The notes under the pieces are model-generated. The model did not search any database. It worked only from the letters and a program-made list of their open reading frames with translations, and was not told the origin of the DNA. Positions 53,543 to 63,314 of a stretch of DNA of 64,000 nt are shown piece after piece. Position numbers and translations under genes: made by a program. The stretch covers positions 1,050,145-1,114,144 of the forward strand of contig KV454015.1 of assembly GCA_001661245.1 (NCBI GenBank), in the 5' to 3' direction. How positions within the stretch are numbered: the first letter of the stretch is position 1; each line of letters opens with the position of its first letter. The DNA comes from Pachysolen tannophilus NRRL Y-2460 (lineage: Eukaryota; Ascomycota; Pichiomycetes; Alaninales; Pachysolenaceae).

Positions 53543-54498
53543 CTTTATAATAAATATTTATAATTATGACTTCTTTTCTATTAAATTACTAGAAAAAGAA
53601 TTGAATTGAAGATTAAGTTTCTTCTTTGGATCTATATCTTATTTATAGGCTTTCTGGATGAAAAATTCAAACTCTTAGGTTCGTCGAAAATTTTTGTGTG
53701 AACACAGTTTATCATCCCAAAGAGGAAACATAAAAATGTTCTATGAGCTTCCATGATATTCCAAGCCAAAATTGATTTCCATGGCACTACTCGAAGTTGG
53801 AATCCATTTAGATGATCTCATTAGTTTATTGGAAAAGATGATGATTTGAAATTGATAATTGATTCAATATGTTATGATCAATTGATTAAATCTTTTAGAT
53901 AAGATCTTCTTTTTGTTTACGGTACTTTTAATTATTTAAAAGAATAATTGTGTCTGAGTTTCCCTTTAAGGTAATCACTTAACTTTAAACTTTTCCAACC
54001 GTTTGTGGTGATGACTATTCTGCGGGCAAAAAAAATAAAAAATTAATTAAATAAATAGAAAATTGCATAAACGGATACCAATTAGGGAAGAATGAAGGGA
54101 CAAAAAAAAAAAAAAAAAAAAAAAAGGGGCGGTTGTGAATGTGAATTTAATCAAAGAAAGAATAGATAGATATATTTATCAATAGATTAAGATGGATTGT
54201 ATCTACGCCGACACATAGAAATAAATTAAGCAATTAATTACTCATCAGCGAAGAACTGATTTATAGAATATGTCATATAGTGAAAAACAAAAAATAGACT
54301 AAATAGGAGTAAAAAAAATTTTCTTAAAAGAAAAAAAAAAATAAAAATAAAATAAAAGTTAAAAAAAGAGCCACACTTTCCTGAATAGGCAATCAAAAAA
54401 AAACACAAAAGAGAGAGAGAGAGATAAAGAGAGATAAAGAGAGAACTTGAACTCCAGAAGAACCAGCTTTTTATACCCACCAACCAACTTTCTTGTAT
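53543..54498. other. SSA promoter and HSE1 3' region
   Basis: About 950 bases. Apart from the heat-shock element it holds an A run at 54101-54124, a GGGGCGG word just after it and a GAGAGATAAA repeat near 54410-54440. No gene is supportable. Confidence 0.5.
53739..53761 (+). promoter_or_regulatory. step-type heat-shock element upstream of the SSA gene
   Basis: TTC occurs at 53739-53741, 53749-53751 and 53759-53761, an exact TTC-N7-TTC-N7-TTC array. This is the step-type element bound by an Hsf1 trimer. It lies 197-219 bases upstream of the Hsp70 ATG, a usual distance for a yeast activator site. Confidence 0.65.
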
Positions 54499-55910
54499 CT
54501 AGTAACCGGAACCGTAGGCAGGATGAGGAATTTGCAGTTGCAGTTGCAGTTGCAGCTGCATTTGCGGTGGCTGCCGCTGGGGTTGTTGCAGTTGTGACTG
54601 GAGTCTGGTATTTCCTACTGGCGGATACCCACCGTTAAAGCTACTTTGATGTGAAGGTGGACCGGGAAACTGTTGTTGGACTGGAGAAGGGACTTGGCCG
54701 GGGTAAACCATCTGCGGAGACAGTTGCAGTTGTTGCGGTTGTGGTTGTTGTTGTTGCTGCTGCTGCTGAGGAATTCCTGTTGGAGCAGATGAAATACGTG
54801 GCGACGCATAGGATTGTCTTGGAGGTTGCTGTTGTTGCTGCTGCTGGAATGTGTGTATCGATGCTTGATGCGGAGAGTTGGAGGCATACTGTACGGTCTG
54901 CTGTTGTGGTGGTTGGTACTGGGAAACATTTTGAGGTGCTCCTTGGATAGAGCCAGGGAATGAAGAGTGTTGTTGCTGCTTAAATGACTGTGGTACAGAA
55001 ACGGTTCTTTGATTTACAGCAACATTTTGAATACTACCCTGAGAGTGACGGTTACGGTCGATATTCGTATCAGGTAGTTGTAACAGAGATGCAGACGTTC
55101 TCAGCGGTTGTTGATTGGGATATACTTGTTGATGTTGTGCAATAGGAGTTTGTGCAGGACCTGGAACGTTATTTGTATTATTATTTTTTGGATAAGGTGC
55201 TGCGCCATTCAGTGCTGTGCCATTGTTTGTTGGATATGGCGCTGGTGGATACGTAGTTCGATTATTATTACTGATGCCGCTAATGCCGCTAATACCGTTG
55301 TTGTCGTTGTTCGTTTTATATCTATCAACGCTAACATCCATTAAATCGTTATAAATTCTTTCACTATTGACCAATTTTTCATTCAATAAAATCAAATCAT
55401 CTTTTTTACTTGAATATTTTTCAATTAAATTACCTAATTTTGGCCTAAGCATTACCACATCATTATAAATTTTAAAAATTTGCTGATTCTCTAATAAAGA
55501 ATTTAATTCATCACTAGAAATCTTATTTGCCAATAATCGTGATTGGAAATTTGAAAGTAACGATAATAATTTTTCAATTTGTGTTGACTTATCCAATATT
55601 TCCTGTTCTTTTCTTAATTCTTCAACTAATTCCTCCATTGTAGGCTCTTTTAAAGGTGTCACATAGTTTAGTGGGAATATACCAATTTGACCACGTAATG
55701 AACCTCTCCACCAATCTCTATAAACACTTTCTATAACAGTAATAACATCTCCTTTCCGGAAGGATAATTCATCAGGTTCATATGATACTAAATCGTATAA
55801 CGCACGAACACGAGAAACTGTGGCTATATTTGAACCTGAATTCTTGGTTTCACTTATTGGTACATTTTGCTGTTGTTGCTGTTGCGCCTGTTGCTGCTGA
55901 ACAGGTTCAG

Positions 55911-55947
<37 letters not shown>

Positions 55948-56731
55948 GCTGTTGTTGTTATTATTGATAGTTGCTGCAGAAGAATATGGATGTCTTGAAG
56001 ATTGTGCCAGGTCTTCAACTCCTTGTGGTAAAGAACCTGGATTTCTCCAAGTCTTGTGTTGTTCATATTCTTGTAAGGACAACTTTAAAGCCATATTTAA
56101 TTCTTCTTCTTCTTTCAAACGATCCATATCGGTGATTTCATGTTTCAAAGGTTTTGCTGGTTGAGTTCCACCAACACCCAGTTGATTTATTAAATCTGGC
56201 CTACTATGTTTTAAATCGGTATATGTATCTGAAATAATCCTTAAACTTGGATCTTTTGCAAACGATTGAGACAATTGATCAATCATTTCAATGATCTTAA
56301 TCTTGATCTGTTGATGGATAGTATTATCATTTATCAAACTCATCAATACATTAACAAATCTTGTAGTGGCAATTTCTTGCTTCATCTTTGAGCCGCAGTT
56401 CTCGGCAAGCGCAGTTATCAATGAAAGTGTCCTTAACAAAACATTACCATCTTTTATCTTCAATCGTTTTTCAATCGATAATATTGCATTATGAGAACCA
56501 TTTTCTGGGTCACAAGAAACTTGATCACAAGCATCTAATATATATTCCCAATTATCTGCTGTTAAAGTTTCATCCGTTGCCTTCCCTATAATTATCATCA
56601 TTTATAGTTAGTAAAATAAACACACATATAGAATAAATCAAAATGATTTTTACAAAAAAATTTTAATTTAAATTAAATTACTTACTGATTATCGGATCCA
56701 ATGGATTGGGTCTTTCTGAAGATCCAAACAT
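54499..56731 (-). CDS. HSE1: ESCRT-0 subunit with VHS, UIM and SH3 domains
   Basis: Spliced on the minus strand as 56731-56686 plus 56585-54499, 710 residues. Exon 1 encodes MFGSSERPNPLDPII; the donor is GTAAGT, the branch TACTAAC (56613-56607) and the acceptor TATAG at 56587-56586; the join gives IIRKATDETLTADNWEYILD. VHS domain at about 10-140, UIM KEEEELNMALKLSLQEYEQ at about 175, SH3 at about 280-335 (VRALYDLVSYEPDELSFRKGD, GIFPLNYV), then a GAT-like coiled coil and a Gln/Pro/Asn-rich tail. Hse1 pairs with Vps27 on endosomes and sorts ubiquitinated cargo. Poly-Asn and poly-Gln runs are long for the family. LAG1 lies next to it, the same adjacency as in S. cerevisiae. Confidence 0.94.
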
Positions 56732-57014
56732 ATTCTATTCTATCTTTGATTTATATTGAATTATCAGTTATGATCAAATACGATTTAAATTTATTCAAAA
56801 AAAAAATAAGAAAAACAAGTGCAAATTTTTTTTTTTTTTTTGTTTTTTTGTTTTTCCAAACACTTGTTAAATTAGAAGCAAAAATTTGTTCGTTTATTTA
56901 TTATTATATAAATTAAGTAAAAAAGTATTAGTTAGAAGATGTTTTGTTCACCTATAATACCTCGATTGGATCTATATATTAGGGTAAAATCTAGCTTCTT
57001 CTTTCTTTCTTTTC

Positions 57015-58238
57015 TCATTGATCTTTTTTTTCGTTTTCATCTTCTGATTCATCATCACTACGTTCATCTTTAGTAATATCTAAAAAGACGTATCTGTACA
57101 GGATTCTAAAGATCAACAGTAACCAGTAAGCGTTAACCAAATGTAAAGCAAAAATCAAAGTGAATACGATTATTTGCGAGATCCAGCACTTGTATTGTTC
57201 TGTAGCAAAGTTTAATGTATAATCACCAACTTGGCTAAATTCTGTCAAGACCGACCATAAAATCCTTAAATTAATATAATGTCTAAGATAAATCCAAACA
57301 CCGCTAAAGAGGAAGAAAAATGGACCAATCAAGATAGAATCCATATAGCTTAAAGTCTTGGACATTGCCAAGAAGAAGTCACTAACATCCATGGTGATAT
57401 AAATTTCTAAACCCATCCAAGTAAAATGAAATCTATAACTTAAAGAAATAAGTAGTAAAGTAACAATATGATGTAAAACTAATTCTTTAAAATCTTTACG
57501 TGGTGCTTCCAATTGCAACATAAGTACAACAGATTGTTGAGCCCAGAAAGCAGCTTGACCCAAATAGTAGGCTTTAAATAACCATTCATGAGTCTTGTGT
57601 GGGTAATTTAAATAAAATGGACGCGTTTCAAAAAACCATAATGGTGTATGATACATAATGTATAAACCAACTGGTCCTGTTATCCCATAATATACCATCG
57701 AATAAGTCTGTTCCATAAATCTTTTAACTTTTGATTCTTTAGACATACCACATTTTATAGCTAAAGGTCTTAATACTACTTGCATTAAAAATTCCCTGAA
57801 AAAAGTGAAAAAAATCATATAATAGAAAACAAACAATATATCTTTTAAACCTTTACCATACATTGGAGGTTCTGTACCTGGTATCTTATAAGAAACAGTA
57901 ACAAAAGCATGTAAAATATTAGATTCTGTATAATTACCTGAAATGAAATAAGCTGTATACGTCAGAAATAAAATTAAAAACGGAGCCAACCAAGTATGTC
58001 TAGAACATAATTCAATAAATGAAAGCCAAATCTTAGTAACTAAACCTCTATCAGATTCAATTTTTTCTTCTAATTTAGTTAATCTTGTCTGCTTCCATAA
58101 TTCCTGTTTATCATTCGAAGGCATCGTTGTTAAAGATGGAGCAGTATTATCTCCAAGATTAAGTTTTCCCAAAGAAGAAGTACGGCGACGTCTTCTTTGC
58201 GGAGATGCTGCTGTTGATGCTGCTGTTGCTGGTGCCAT
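57015..58238 (-). CDS. LAG1: ceramide synthase catalytic subunit
   Basis: 407 residues from the ATG at 58238 ([23 protein letters not shown]); the open frame upstream begins only at TTG. It is a TLC-domain protein with about eight membrane segments. The Lag1 motif with its catalytic histidine pair is [24 protein letters not shown] then [16 protein letters not shown] (about 250-295). The N terminus is basic and the C terminus acidic ([14 protein letters not shown]), both cytosolic, as in Lag1/Lac1, which N-acylate sphingoid bases with C26-CoA in the ER with Lip1. Lag1 and Lac1 cannot be separated here; adjacency to HSE1 favours the LAG1 name. A sphingoid-base kinase gene lies 5 kb away. Confidence 0.93.
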   Translation of the reverse strand: MAPATAASTAASPQRRRRRTSSLGKLNLGDNTAPSLTTMPSNDKQELWKQTRLTKLEEKIESDRGLVTKIWLSFIELCSRHTWLAPFLILFLTYTAYFISGNYTESNILHAFVTVSYKIPGTEPPMYGKGLKDILFVFYYMIFFTFFREFLMQVVLRPLAIKCGMSKESKVKRFMEQTYSMVYYGITGPVGLYIMYHTPLWFFETRPFYLNYPHKTHEWLFKAYYLGQAAFWAQQSVVLMLQLEAPRKDFKELVLHHIVTLLLISLSYRFHFTWMGLEIYITMDVSDFFLAMSKTLSYMDSILIGPFFFLFSGVWIYLRHYINLRILWSVLTEFSQVGDYTLNFATEQYKCWISQIIVFTLIFALHLVNAYWLLLIFRILYRYVFLDITKDERSDDESEDENEKKDQ

Positions 58239-58723
58239 AATAACAAGTAACAATCTATTTGAATCTAGGCTTTTAGCTCGCCACCTTATCGAACAAGTGC
58301 TGATATAGCTTGAAAAGAAAGAGACAAGAAGGCAAAAAAAAAGAAGAAAAAATTAAATAAAATTCAATATAATAAATAAATAAAAAGAAAAAAATCAATA
58401 TATATATATATATAAAAGGTGGTTTTTCAAAAAATTTTCAAAATACGTTTTTGAAAAACAAAGGCAAAAGACAAAACAAAAAACATTTAAGAAGAAAGAA
58501 ACACCAAAACTTTTAATTTCTGGAAGTGTTTCTGATTGACTGATGTAGAGATTCTTAGCAAATAATTGGATTTAGTTATTATTCAATTGACTTTGTTTTC
58601 CATTACAAGTTTCATATTTAATGCTCTATATACAGTTTAGCAGCAATTTTCTGCGAATAAATAGATAAATGGATGCTATATACTAAAAACTTTTTTTTTT
58701 TTTTATTATTATTGTTTGTTTTA
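58239..58723. other. LAG1 promoter and GEP3 3' region
   Basis: About 485 bases with a TA repeat (58398-58414) and A-rich tracts. No gene or distinct site recognised. Confidence 0.5.
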
Positions 58724-60706
58724 TCAAACTAACTCTTGTTTCCAGTAAAAGTTTGGATAAGCGGCCTGGTTTTCTGTGACTGGATCTATTAATTGGATTT
58801 GTTGATAACTGTCTTCAGTTTCAGGTAAGTATGTCTCATCTGCAAAAACTTCCACTGCGTGTTCAACATTTTCTGGAACTACGTATAGACTAGAAATTAT
58901 TTTTTTGTTATTGGGGATTTTTTTCAATTCTGTTACTCCTCTTTTAACAATATTAGCTTTTTTCAATTTGTTACCTGTATTATCGACGGAACCTTTTGTT
59001 TTGTAAATATAATTGAAGATCTGTTCTCTAATGCAAACTTTGATACCTTTTGGGACCCAAATCTCAAAGATTTGGTTCTTGTTGTTATTTTGTAATTCCG
59101 ACTCCAGTTTCAGATCAGATATCGAAGTTTTCTTTCCAGTTGGAGTTATCGTTACATATCCAACTCCGCCAATGACAATATCCACATTACCATAAAAAGG
59201 AGGAATCGCATAATGAATCAATTCATCGCAACTATGTTCATTTAATAGGAAAACCTGTTTTGGTTTAATTGCCTCTGGTCGCGTTCGACACATTTCCTTT
59301 GCCTTTTCAAGATCATGAAAAGCATGGGGTATTCCTGGGACTTGTACTCTGAATTTACAAATAGTATCGACAGGAGGTTTTAAATAACAAAAACCACCAA
59401 ATGTAACAACTCTTCTACCATTATATTTACCTTTGAAAGTTATCTTACTTATATTGTTTTCACCATGAAGAAATTTCTTGGGACTATATCTTAATGGTCG
59501 AGCAAAGACATCAGAAATATGATCAACTTCGAGGTATTTGAAGATATCTTCATTTTCCTGTGTATAACCTGGTGTATCAATTACGTTAATATTATTTTTT
59601 AATTTATAACGAATATCTGCTCTTGTAAACGATGGTAATGATGAGATACCTGGTCCAAAATTCCCAATTTTGGTCAATCTTTCATTATCCCGATATAATA
59701 ATGATCTAATTAATGTGCTCTTACCAGAATTAACTTCTCCAATAAAATAATTATCACCTTTGGGTAAAATTTCCAAAATTTTCGAAGTCCAATTCAATTT
59801 CCCTGAAGAAAGATAAATTTTATTTGGATCTGCTTGACATAATTTAACTAACATTTCCCGGAAATAAGGCATTGCAGTTTTCTCCAGTTGTTTCTCATTT
59901 TCAAATAATAAATCTAATTTTGTAATCACATAATAAACTTTTGATGGGTTGGAAATATATTTCAAAAAATCTTTATTTATCGAAAGTGGGAAATCATGAG
60001 CTGTGACAACATGAACTAAATTTGCATTTCTTGGTATCTTACTGAAAACATGATCTAATGGCGGTGTTTTGTGTTCATCTTTTTTATATATATTTTGATG
60101 TAGCGCATCATGACATCTTTTGCATTTGATTCCTTTAACTACAGTATGATTTGGTTCTAATTCCACTTTCTGATGTGATGATGCCTTCAGTGATTTCAAT
60201 TTCTGTTTTCGCAAATCAGGTATAAACGTAAGTTCTCTTGGAATTTCTGATTTATCTTTATAAGCACTATTTTCGTTAATTAGTAAATCTCTATCTTCAT
60301 CAGGTAAATCGTCTAGTATATCAACATATTTTTTATCAAGTTCTGTCCTAAGTTTAACACTAGCAGTTGATTTATTCTGTTCAACTTTGGTATTGTTCTC
60401 TAATGGATAATACCCAAGTTTATTTGGATCTTCATTTTGTAAAAAAATACCACACGCGGAACACTTGTGAGCCAAACTAAAATGAACCCTTGAATCTGGA
60501 CCGGAAACATCAGATAAGTCAACAAATGATTTAGGATGGATTTTCTTTATACTAGAAGCAGATTCATATTCATAGTTATTATAATGTATTAGTGATTTTC
60601 GAATAAGTACGTGTGATGAGCTAGAAAGTGGTTTTGTTAAAATCAAACACAAACCCTTGGCCTTTAACCTTGGCATAGAAGCTCTAACTTGCCTAAACAC
60701 TGACAT
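58724..60706 (-). CDS. GEP3: mitochondrial circularly permuted GTPase for small-subunit ribosome assembly
   Basis: 660 residues from the ATG at 60706 (MSVFRQVRASMPRLKAKGLC); an upstream TTG extends the frame by two codons only. The N terminus is basic and suits a mitochondrial presequence. Two CXXC pairs (HKCSACGIFL near 82; KCKRCHDALH near 200) form the YqeH-type zinc site. The GTPase motifs are permuted: G4 ITKLDLL precedes G1 GEVNSGKSTLI, which precedes G3 DTPG. This is Gep3/Mtg3, the yeast YqeH homologue, needed for 15S rRNA processing. It is about 100 residues longer than S. cerevisiae Gep3 (about 556), mainly in the segment between the two zinc pairs. Confidence 0.88.
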   Translation of the reverse strand: MSVFRQVRASMPRLKAKGLCLILTKPLSSSSHVLIRKSLIHYNNYEYESASSIKKIHPKSFVDLSDVSGPDSRVHFSLAHKCSACGIFLQNEDPNKLGYYPLENNTKVEQNKSTASVKLRTELDKKYVDILDDLPDEDRDLLINENSAYKDKSEIPRELTFIPDLRKQKLKSLKASSHQKVELEPNHTVVKGIKCKRCHDALHQNIYKKDEHKTPPLDHVFSKIPRNANLVHVVTAHDFPLSINKDFLKYISNPSKVYYVITKLDLLFENEKQLEKTAMPYFREMLVKLCQADPNKIYLSSGKLNWTSKILEILPKGDNYFIGEVNSGKSTLIRSLLYRDNERLTKIGNFGPGISSLPSFTRADIRYKLKNNINVIDTPGYTQENEDIFKYLEVDHISDVFARPLRYSPKKFLHGENNISKITFKGKYNGRRVVTFGGFCYLKPPVDTICKFRVQVPGIPHAFHDLEKAKEMCRTRPEAIKPKQVFLLNEHSCDELIHYAIPPFYGNVDIVIGGVGYVTITPTGKKTSISDLKLESELQNNNKNQIFEIWVPKGIKVCIREQIFNYIYKTKGSVDNTGNKLKKANIVKRGVTELKKIPNNKKIISSLYVVPENVEHAVEVFADETYLPETEDSYQQIQLIDPVTENQAAYPNFYWKQELV

Positions 60707-60720
60707 CTTCAATCAATATA

Positions 60721-60722
<2 letters not shown>

Positions 60723-60755
<33 letters not shown>
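60723..60755. repeat. TA dinucleotide repeat in the GEP3/TRM10 promoter
   Basis: About 16 TA units directly upstream of GEP3 in a 270-base divergent promoter shared with TRM10. It could act as a nucleosome-poor TATA-rich promoter element. Confidence 0.7.
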
Positions 60756-60757
<2 letters not shown>

Positions 60758-60975
60758 ATCAATACTTGACATTCTTGTAAATTTCAATTTCCATAATTAT
60801 GCGGTACTATTGTTTAGGCGATGAGTGAAAAATTTAAAAAAATTTTCCAAAATTTCAATTATTTTTTTAATTTTTTAGCTTTTTCATTTTCATATTCATT
60901 TTTTTTTACTTTAAATATTATCAAAATCATCGTTTGTTCAAGAGATTAGAAACTATTTTAGAGCAAGTCAGAGTG

Positions 60976-61905
60976 ATGTCAGAAGTTTCCACGAGTCTGG
61001 AATTGCAGACTGAGGCTAAAGCTGGTTGTAAAAGGGCAGCTTCTGTGGTTGAAGAATCTGAGAATGAGAATGGAAATGAGAATCAAGAGAGTAAGAGAAT
61101 AAAATTAAACATTCCAGAAGGTATATCGAAGAAAGAATGGAAAAGACAGCAACGTAGATTGAAATATGAGGCACAGAAGGAGGAATATAAGGAACAACGT
61201 AGGGAGAAGAAAAAAGAACTGAGACATGCTAGGAGTGAATTAATAAGGAAATTGAAAGAGAATGGTGAGCCATTACCAGAATCAACAAAGAGAGAAAGGA
61301 CTTTGAAACCAGAGGAGCAAACACATTCAAAGAGTAGAATTGTTATTGATTGTTCCTTTGATGACTTGATGAATGATAAGGAAGTTATATCTTTATCATC
61401 ACAAATCACAAGAAGTTATGCTGCCAATAAGAGATCGAAAACACCAGTAGATTTAATAATTACATCTCTTGATAAACGTTTAAAGCAAAGATTTGATAAA
61501 GATTTAAGTCATTATAAGTATTGGACTCAAAATGTTGAAATTCACGAGGAAAATATAGAAAAATATTTACAAGAGAATATTGATGATAAACAAAGAGAAA
61601 ATGTAATTTATCTTTCTGCAGATACAGATGAAATCTTGGAAACTTTGGAACCAAATTTCACATATGTTGTTGGGGGTATTGTAGATAAAGGTAGACATAA
61701 GCATCTTTGTCTGAATAAAGCTAAAGAATTGGGACTTAAGATGAGAAGATTACCTATAGATGAGTATATTAAACTTAGCGGCAGAAGAGTTCTTGCCACA
61801 AGTCACGTTGTAGAATTATTATTAAAATGGTTTGAATTCAAAGATTGGAAAACTGCATTTGAAATGGTGTTACCAGAACGTAAGCTACTTCAGCTGGATA
61901 ATTAA
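60976..61905 (+). CDS. TRM10: tRNA (guanine-9-N1) methyltransferase
   Basis: 309 residues from the ATG at 60976 (MSEVSTSLELQTEAKAGC); the open frame extends upstream only to TTG. A charged Lys/Glu-rich N-terminal region (about 45-115) precedes the SPOUT fold. Conserved Trm10 segments are IVIDCSFDDLMNDKEV, VYLSADTDE-like and GGIVDKGRHKHLCLNKA, then RRLPIDEYIKLSGRRVLATSHVVELLLKW with the SAM-binding knot. Trm10 makes m1G at position 9 of tRNAs. The CLNKA leucine is encoded by CTG, which supports a standard genetic code. Length is close to S. cerevisiae (293). Confidence 0.95.
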   Translation: MSEVSTSLELQTEAKAGCKRAASVVEESENENGNENQESKRIKLNIPEGISKKEWKRQQRRLKYEAQKEEYKEQRREKKKELRHARSELIRKLKENGEPLPESTKRERTLKPEEQTHSKSRIVIDCSFDDLMNDKEVISLSSQITRSYAANKRSKTPVDLIITSLDKRLKQRFDKDLSHYKYWTQNVEIHEENIEKYLQENIDDKQRENVIYLSADTDEILETLEPNFTYVVGGIVDKGRHKHLCLNKAKELGLKMRRLPIDEYIKLSGRRVLATSHVVELLLKWFEFKDWKTAFEMVLPERKLLQLDN

Positions 61906-61921
61906 ATAAAATAGATGATAA

Positions 61922-62056
61922 AGGGGAGCCAGCCGTGGGAGCCGGCAGCTTTTTGGCGGAAGTTTTTATTTCTGCAGAGCCGATTTTAGGCGGAGGGGGG
62001 GGGCTCTTGGCTCACAGAATGGCTCACAGAATGACCCACCAAAATGGCCCACAAAT
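61922..62056. promoter_or_regulatory. GC-rich patch with STRE-like sites, GGCGGA elements and 12-base repeats
   Basis: An unusually GC-rich stretch between TRM10 and the CYSTM gene. AGGGG (STRE) lies at 61922-61926 and 61994-61998, TTTTGGCGGA at 61951-61960, TTTAGGCGGA at 61985-61994 and a G9 run at 61995-62003. TGGCTCACAGAA is repeated exactly at 62008-62019 and 62020-62031, followed by two decayed units to 62056. Stress control of the CYSTM gene is a plausible reading. The full intergenic region is 61906-62279. Confidence 0.45.
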
Positions 62057-62279
62057 TGGATCGAGAAACGAGGGCTGTGCTGGAACGTCATTGTGCGAAG
62101 AAAAATGTTTATGACCTCTGCGCCTATAATAATATTATGCAATGAATATATATAATATTAATATATTTATTTTAATTATTGAATATATATTTATAGAAGG
62201 TATTTAAACTGTATATAAATAATTGTACAATTAGCTAATAGAATTAATTAATTATTAATTATAATTAGATTTTAATTTG

Positions 62280-62749
62280 ATGTCGGAAGTAAGTATATTA
62301 AAAAATAAATTTTAATTTTTTCTTTTTTTTTTTGCAAAGTTTATTAAAATATTGATATTAACAAGAAATTATAGAAACCACCTCCTAGTTACGTAAAAGA
62401 CGACAGAAAAAGTTCTGGAAGAGGAGCAGCTGCAGAATACTATAATGGATCTTCTAGCCATCTGAATTATTATCCTCCACAACAACCTCAATATAACCAG
62501 CAATTCCCAAATTCAAGAGGTTATCCAAGTGGCGGGAATCAGCAGGGCTATTACCAACAACCACCTCAGGGTTACTATCAACAACCGGGATACTACCCTC
62601 AGCAGCCACAGTATCAACAGGGTTATTACCAACAGCAACAGCCGGTATACGTGCAGCAGCAAGAACCAAGAAGTGGTATGAATGAAGGTTGTTTGGCATC
62701 TTGTTTGGCGATGTTATGTGTTTGTTTTACTCTAGATATGTTATTTTAA
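62280..62749 (+). CDS. CYSTM-family tail-anchored membrane protein
   Basis: Spliced as 62280-62288 plus 62375-62749, 127 residues. Exon 1 is ATGTCGGAA, the donor GTAAGT at 62289, the branch TATTAAC at 62356-62362 and the acceptor TATAG ends at 62374; the product begins [15 protein letters not shown]. The body is rich in Gln, Tyr and Pro ([19 protein letters not shown]). It ends in the cysteine-rich membrane module [22 protein letters not shown]. cerevisiae YDL012C, YBR016W and related proteins share this plan: QPVYVQQQ just before CLAxCLAxLCxC and a DMLF end. The family is plasma-membrane associated and linked to stress tolerance. The 3' end lies 560 bases before LCB4. Confidence 0.88.
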
Positions 62750-63314
62750 AAAAAAAAGATCAAAATTGGGGGAAGAGAAAAGGACACAACTTGATTCAAG
62801 GACGGATCAAGATTATGTTTTCATGATTAATTATTTAGTTCTTTTTAATGTTTTTTGTTTTTTTTTAAAAAGTAGGTAGTACTATTTTTTTTTTGTTATT
62901 GTTGTTGTTGTTTTTTATTATCAATTAATTAAAATTGTTATATATCTTGTCTATAATAAATCCAACATTCATCCAGAGTTACTACATCTATAGAATCTAC
63001 TATAAAATATATATATATATATATATGAATAATATTTGTTATTATGCTCGTATTCGCATTAATTCGCACCTTTATCGGTTGACTTTGAGAATGTTAACCT
63101 TTTTACTGCCTGTAAAAAATAAAAAAAGATGCTGCTTCAAATTTAGTAAGTTTAAAAGAACAACAGTTTTAAAAACTTATTATTATTTATTAATTTTCCA
63201 ATTATTTTAATTATTTTTTAATTATTTTTATTATTTTTGGAATTAATCTTTATAATCTTTATAAGGTTGTTATGATTTTTGTTGGGATAATAAATAAATT
63301 TTTATAATAAAAAA
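62750..63314. other. CYSTM 3' region and LCB4 promoter
   Basis: About 565 AT-rich bases with T runs and a TA repeat near 63008-63026. A short frame at 62935-63210 has no protein-like features and is not annotated. Confidence 0.5.

Noticed and set aside
62935-63210. 91-codon frame upstream of LCB4
   Set aside because: Ile/Tyr-rich translation of AT-rich DNA without any conserved feature.
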